DNA of 64,000 nt, from positions 1 to 64,000 of the forward strand of contig JABSOW010000010.1 of NCBI GenBank assembly GCA_013215465.1, in the 5' to 3' direction. The translations under genes were made by a program, and so were the position numbers. Position 1 is the stretch's first letter. Every line of letters begins with the position of its first letter. The notes below the pieces were generated by a model, which saw nothing but the letters and a program-made list of their open reading frames with translations, did no database searches and was not told where the DNA came from. Of the stretch, positions 63,782 to 64,000 are shown piece by piece. This DNA is from Colwellia sp. (GTDB taxonomy: Bacteria > Pseudomonadota > Gammaproteobacteria > Enterobacterales > Alteromonadaceae).

Positions 63782-64000
63782 ATGAAAATTACCAACATAG
63801 AAATTAGTCATCATCAATTAGATTTAGAACCGCCGTTTCCCGCATCGTGGGACACTCAACCGCGCCGAAAATTCCCTGCCACTATTGTTCGTGTTTATGA
63901 TAACGAAGGTAATGTCGGTATTGGCTCAGGCGATGTCATGTACGGTTTTGAAGATTATGTAAATCTTTTTATAGGTGAAGATCCCCTTGATTTGGTTAGG
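63782..64000 (+). CDS. Enolase-superfamily protein (mandelate racemase/muconate lactonizing-like), N-terminal part (cut by window end)
   Basis: The first 73 codons read [19 protein letters not shown], then [24 protein letters not shown], matching the N-terminal capping domain of sugar-acid dehydratases and racemases of this superfamily. The catalytic barrel lies outside the window. It follows the alcohol dehydrogenase by 97 bases and probably belongs to the same pathway. Confidence 0.7.
   Translation, partial: MKITNIEISHHQLDLEPPFPASWDTQPRRKFPATIVRVYDNEGNVGIGSGDVMYGFEDYVNLFIGEDPLDLVR

Overview
The window reads as chromosomal DNA of a marine gammaproteobacterium of the Alteromonadales, most likely near Colwellia or Thalassotalea. 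This rests on the AT-rich base composition, a class GN sortase with its marine target protein, abundant multihaem cytochromes, TonB-dependent receptors, and protein sequences typical of that order. The genus is an inference. No rRNA, tRNA, CRISPR array or prophage was seen.

Region 1 (1-9.1 kb) is accessory and decaying. It holds the tail of an IS4-type transposase, a REP-associated tyrosine transposase remnant between inverted repeats, and an SNF2 helicase with a SWIM zinc finger. A lipoprotein gene lies between two copies of a degenerate direct repeat that contains a palindrome. Next come a short relic of a DEAD-box helicase 3' end, a three-gene HipB-HipS-HipT toxin-antitoxin module, a small unknown gene, and a frameshifted HxlR-type regulator. 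Region 2 (9.2-21.3 kb) is mostly housekeeping and secretion: NudC with a repetitive insertion, a luciferase-like flavin oxidoreductase, a VIT/VWA sortase substrate with its sortase, an M50 protease, a DEAD-box RNA helicase, and two secreted proteins in convergent orientation that share a terminator.

Region 3 (22-43.9 kb) is a 22-kb run of twelve minus-strand genes and the most striking part. In transcription order it encodes: an FAD oxidoreductase fused to two cyclic-nucleotide-binding domains and a ferredoxin domain; a membrane cytochrome b-like protein; an FHA domain-transmembrane-decahaem cytochrome fusion; a double GlcG/HbpS lipoprotein; an outer-membrane porin; a decahaem cytochrome with LVIVD repeats; and a five-haem cytochrome. 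A TPR/beta-barrel protein, a FecR-domain protein, a metallo-beta-lactamase-fold hydrolase, a CHASE2 adenylate cyclase and a cyclic-nucleotide-binding MscS channel follow. Together they suggest an electron conduit from cytoplasm to cell surface, with makers, possible destroyers and receptors of a cyclic nucleotide beside it. No pathway known to me has this composition. An eight-haem TPR cytochrome (46.3-48.5 kb), flanked by microsatellites, may be related.

Region 4 (44.3-56.1 kb) holds glucokinase, a TonB receptor remnant, and an envelope-modification locus. That locus is a PmrA/PmrB-like two-component system, an EptA-like phosphoethanolamine transferase, diacylglycerol kinase and an LtaS-like sulfatase-fold transferase; PmrA-box-like sites precede the two transferase genes. 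Region 5 (57.2-64 kb) is a TonB receptor followed by a LysR regulator divergent from a PuuC-like aldehyde dehydrogenase, an iron-type alcohol dehydrogenase and an enolase-superfamily gene cut by the window end, probably a catabolic locus for an unidentified organic substrate.
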